From the NCBI GenBank assembly GCA_002492335.1, contig DKYD01000086.1:1-6917 (forward strand): 6,917 nucleotides of DNA, written 5' to 3'. This document shows, piece after piece, positions 4,937 through 6,917 of the stretch. A model generated the notes under the pieces. It made no database searches and was not told where the DNA came from. It saw nothing but the letters and a program-made list of their open reading frames with translations. Positions within the stretch are counted from its first letter, which is position 1; every line of letters starts with the position of its first letter. Both the position numbers and the translations under genes were made by a program. The DNA comes from Lachnospiraceae bacterium UBA7109 (lineage in GTDB: Bacteria; Bacillota; Clostridia; Lachnospirales; Lachnospiraceae).

Positions 4937-6917
4937 TTATTTCTCATATTTCTCCATAAATCTCTGGATAATTGTGGCACATTCTGCTCGTACTGCACTT
5001 CCCTGCGGGTCAAGCATCAGCTGTCCATCGATGGTCTTACCTGTAATGATTCCATTGCTTACCGCCCATTTCATGGCCTCTTTTGCAAATTCCTGTACAT
5101 TTCCTGCATCCGGGAATGAATTATAATCCCCATCTGCCGTTACCTCGTACCCCTTGTAATCTTTTGCATAACGGTACATCATCGTTGCCATCTGCTCACG
5201 AGTTACGTTATCATTCGGTCCAAACATTCCTATTCCAGTATAACCCGTTACAATCTTTTTCTCAGACGCCCACAGTACAGAGTTTGCAAACCAGTCGTTT
5301 GCCATCACATCTGGAAATGTAGTTTCAAATGTTACATTCGGTTTTTTATTCATCTTATACAGCACTTCTGTAAACTGTGCTCTCACCAGAGTCTCTGCAG
5401 GTGCAAAGTGTTCCGCATCTTTACCGGTCATCGTTTCTGCATAGTAGTTATATGCCACTGCATCATAGTACCATGCATCTTTTGCTACATCCACATATGG
5501 TAATTCCGGCTGTGGCTGCGGTTCCTGTTCTTCTGTCACTTCTACCGTTGCTGTTACCGTAATCTCTGTAGAGCTGTATAACTGCTTATCCTCTGCGAGG
5601 TAGCTGGTGGAATTATTCTTTCCTACCCACTGGTTCTTATTTGCTCCGATTGACTGTACCACACCTGTCACTTCATATGTTCCCGGCTTTGTCGTATCTA
5701 CTGCAGATGTATCCCACTCTACCGGAAGACTGGACACGCCTCTTCCATATGCAAGATTTACTTCTGCTTTTTCCGGAAGCGCTTTTACAACATCTTCTGC
5801 GTTCTGTCCTTTTTCCACCTTAACAGTTCCAAGTTCCTCTTCGACTGCAGAAACCGCATCCGCATCTCTAAGTGTGTCATACTGCGCTTTTGTAAGAGAA
5901 ATTACTCCGCCGTGCTTTGTCATAGACGTCAGGAAATAATTCTCACTGTCGAGATATTCCCATCCTTTATCAGGATCATTTGTATACATCGGCTGATAAC
6001 CCGGCTGCGGAAGGTCATCTACAAACAAATAGAAGCTGTTCTCGTTGCTGTGGTCTACAAATACAGCCGGTCCTTCTACCGCGCCATATCGGCTCTGTCC
6101 GATATTTGTCTGAACAGTTGTCCACTGCGTACCCGGCTCCCACCATCTCTTCGCCGTTGTAGACTGCATGAAAAGTTCCTTACCTTTTGCATTATCTTTT
6201 GTAATATGGTATGTCTTATCTCCTGCCTGAAGAATTGTCGTATCAATTACTGTATGTCCCGGATCAAGGAATACTCCGCCAAATTTATAAGTATCCTGTG
6301 TGAAGTCCTTTGTAGCTCCCCACATGATCTTACTGTAACCGGAAGAAGTCATAGAAGACCAGTATACAACGAATGCACCGTCATTTTCTCCATAATAATC
6401 CGGTACCCAGGTTGCCTCCGGCGCCCACATCATGCCCATGTATTCTGCTTCTTTCTCTCCGTCTGCATTCAATGCGACATCATATTGACGCACATCACTC
6501 CAGTGAATCAGATCCTTTGATTCCCATACGTTCATCTTGGTGCTGTAATGATCCTGCCATGCACCCCAGCCGCCATTATCTCCGCCAAACACACGAAGAT
6601 CCGTTGCGATAATGTAGTAAGTCTCATTCTCTGGGTTGTATGTGATAAATGGATCTCTGGATCCACTCGTTCCGAGATTAGAAGCTGTAATCGGCTGTCT
6701 TCCGTTCAGCGGATCCCACTGCTGCGGATTATCTCCTCTGGAAATGTCCAGATAAATCTTCTCCTGATATCCTGCGGAATCTTCCACAAAATGAACCATC
6801 AAGTATCCATATGGGTCATCTGCATTCACAGCAGGTTCAATCGTTACCGGAACCTTTACTTCTCTTGTCTCTCCAAACAATGTGATCACAGCAGTCAGTT
6901 CGCCCTTTAATGCTGCT
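4937..6917 (-). CDS. Cell-wall-anchored GH43 glycoside hydrolase with Ig-like and SLH domains (5' end outside window)
   Basis: This is the C-terminal 659 residues of a larger protein; the frame runs open to the window edge, so a GTG at 6889 is not the real start. In order (counted from the first full codon at 6916): the end of an Ig-like module (1-30), a GH43 five-bladed beta-propeller (about 35-350), a second bacterial Ig-like module (about 363-460), a Glu/Pro/Gln linker (about 462-472) and three SLH modules (about 473-525, 533-588, 599-658). Expected GH43 catalytic residues are present: base Asp88 in SRDPF, pKa-setting Asp225 in VIDTT and acid Glu281 in VEGPAV, plus MWAPEATW near 164. GH43 members are mostly arabinofuranosidases, arabinanases and xylosidases, so plant hemicellulose or arabinan is the likely substrate; the exact specificity is not readable. 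The SLH triplet would hold it on the outer wall. The signal peptide and promoter lie outside the window. It converges on topB at the shared terminator. Confidence 0.93.
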   Translation of the reverse strand, partial: AALKGELTAVITLFGETREVKVPVTIEPAVNADDPYGYLMVHFVEDSAGYQEKIYLDISRGDNPQQWDPLNGRQPITASNLGTSGSRDPFITYNPENETYYIIATDLRVFGGDNGGWGAWQDHYSTKMNVWESKDLIHWSDVRQYDVALNADGEKEAEYMGMMWAPEATWVPDYYGENDGAFVVYWSSMTSSGYSKIMWGATKDFTQDTYKFGGVFLDPGHTVIDTTILQAGDKTYHITKDNAKGKELFMQSTTAKRWWEPGTQWTTVQTNIGQSRYGAVEGPAVFVDHSNENSFYLFVDDLPQPGYQPMYTNDPDKGWEYLDSENYFLTSMTKHGGVISLTKAQYDTLRDADAVSAVEEELGTVKVEKGQNAEDVVKALPEKAEVNLAYGRGVSSLPVEWDTSAVDTTKPGTYEVTGVVQSIGANKNQWVGKNNSTSYLAEDKQLYSSTEITVTATVEVTEEQEPQPQPELPYVDVAKDAWYYDAVAYNYYAETMTGKDAEHFAPAETLVRAQFTEVLYKMNKKPNVTFETTFPDVMANDWFANSVLWASEKKIVTGYTGIGMFGPNDNVTREQMATMMYRYAKDYKGYEVTADGDYNSFPDAGNVQEFAKEAMKWAVSNGIITGKTIDGQLMLDPQGSAVRAECATIIQRFMEKYEK

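Noticed and set aside
5912..6520. A 202-residue plus-strand frame opposite the GH43 gene
   Set aside because: It is the antisense shadow of a conserved catalytic domain, is rich in Cys/His/Ile/Arg and matches no recognisable family.
1..6917. CRISPR array, tRNA or rRNA genes, insertion sequence, integrase or toxin-antitoxin pair
   Set aside because: No regularly spaced repeats, no cloverleaf or rRNA-like segments and no transposase, integrase or toxin-like frames were seen on either strand.

Overview
The window looks like chromosomal DNA from a low-to-moderate GC Firmicute, most likely a gut Lachnospiraceae/Clostridia member. This is inferred from protein style (a Firmicutes-type topoisomerase III, S-layer-homology wall anchors on a carbohydrate-active enzyme, a MepA-like MATE exporter), strong purine-rich ribosome binding sites and AT-rich sigma-A-like promoters. 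The genus cannot be fixed from the sequence alone.

Layout, left to right. Positions 1-256 hold no gene: a palindrome-rich, possibly dispersed repeat (1-120), then AT-rich DNA ending in a weak terminator for the leftward genes. At 257-928 (minus) is a 223-residue protein made almost entirely of three SLH modules, with no signal peptide and no catalytic domain; it looks like the C-terminal remnant of a larger surface protein. Its ATG overlaps the stop of the next gene, a complete 12-helix MATE-family exporter (925-2271, minus). A divergent control region of 392 bp (2272-2663) follows. It carries a leftward promoter and a rightward promoter that share -35 bases, a second rightward promoter with a 19-bp spacer and a MerR-type dyad, and several short inverted and direct repeats. 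Rightward from it runs topB (2664-4853), a complete DNA topoisomerase III with its zinc-ribbon tail. A strong bidirectional terminator (4884-4928) separates topB from the convergent last gene (4937 to the window edge, minus), the C-terminal 659 residues of a large secreted GH43 glycoside hydrolase with Ig-like modules and a three-SLH wall anchor.

The genes do not form one pathway. The GH43 enzyme is a cell-surface polysaccharide-degrading protein; the small SLH protein is a paralogue of its anchor region; the MATE exporter and topB are separate functions with divergent transcription. The two related SLH cassettes lie in the same orientation on either side of MATE-topB, so past recombination or insertion between surface-protein genes is a reasonable, unproven explanation of the layout. 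I found no convincing new multi-gene system. The most interesting signals are the MerR-type promoter with no MerR gene in view, the headless SLH gene, and the repeat at the left edge.
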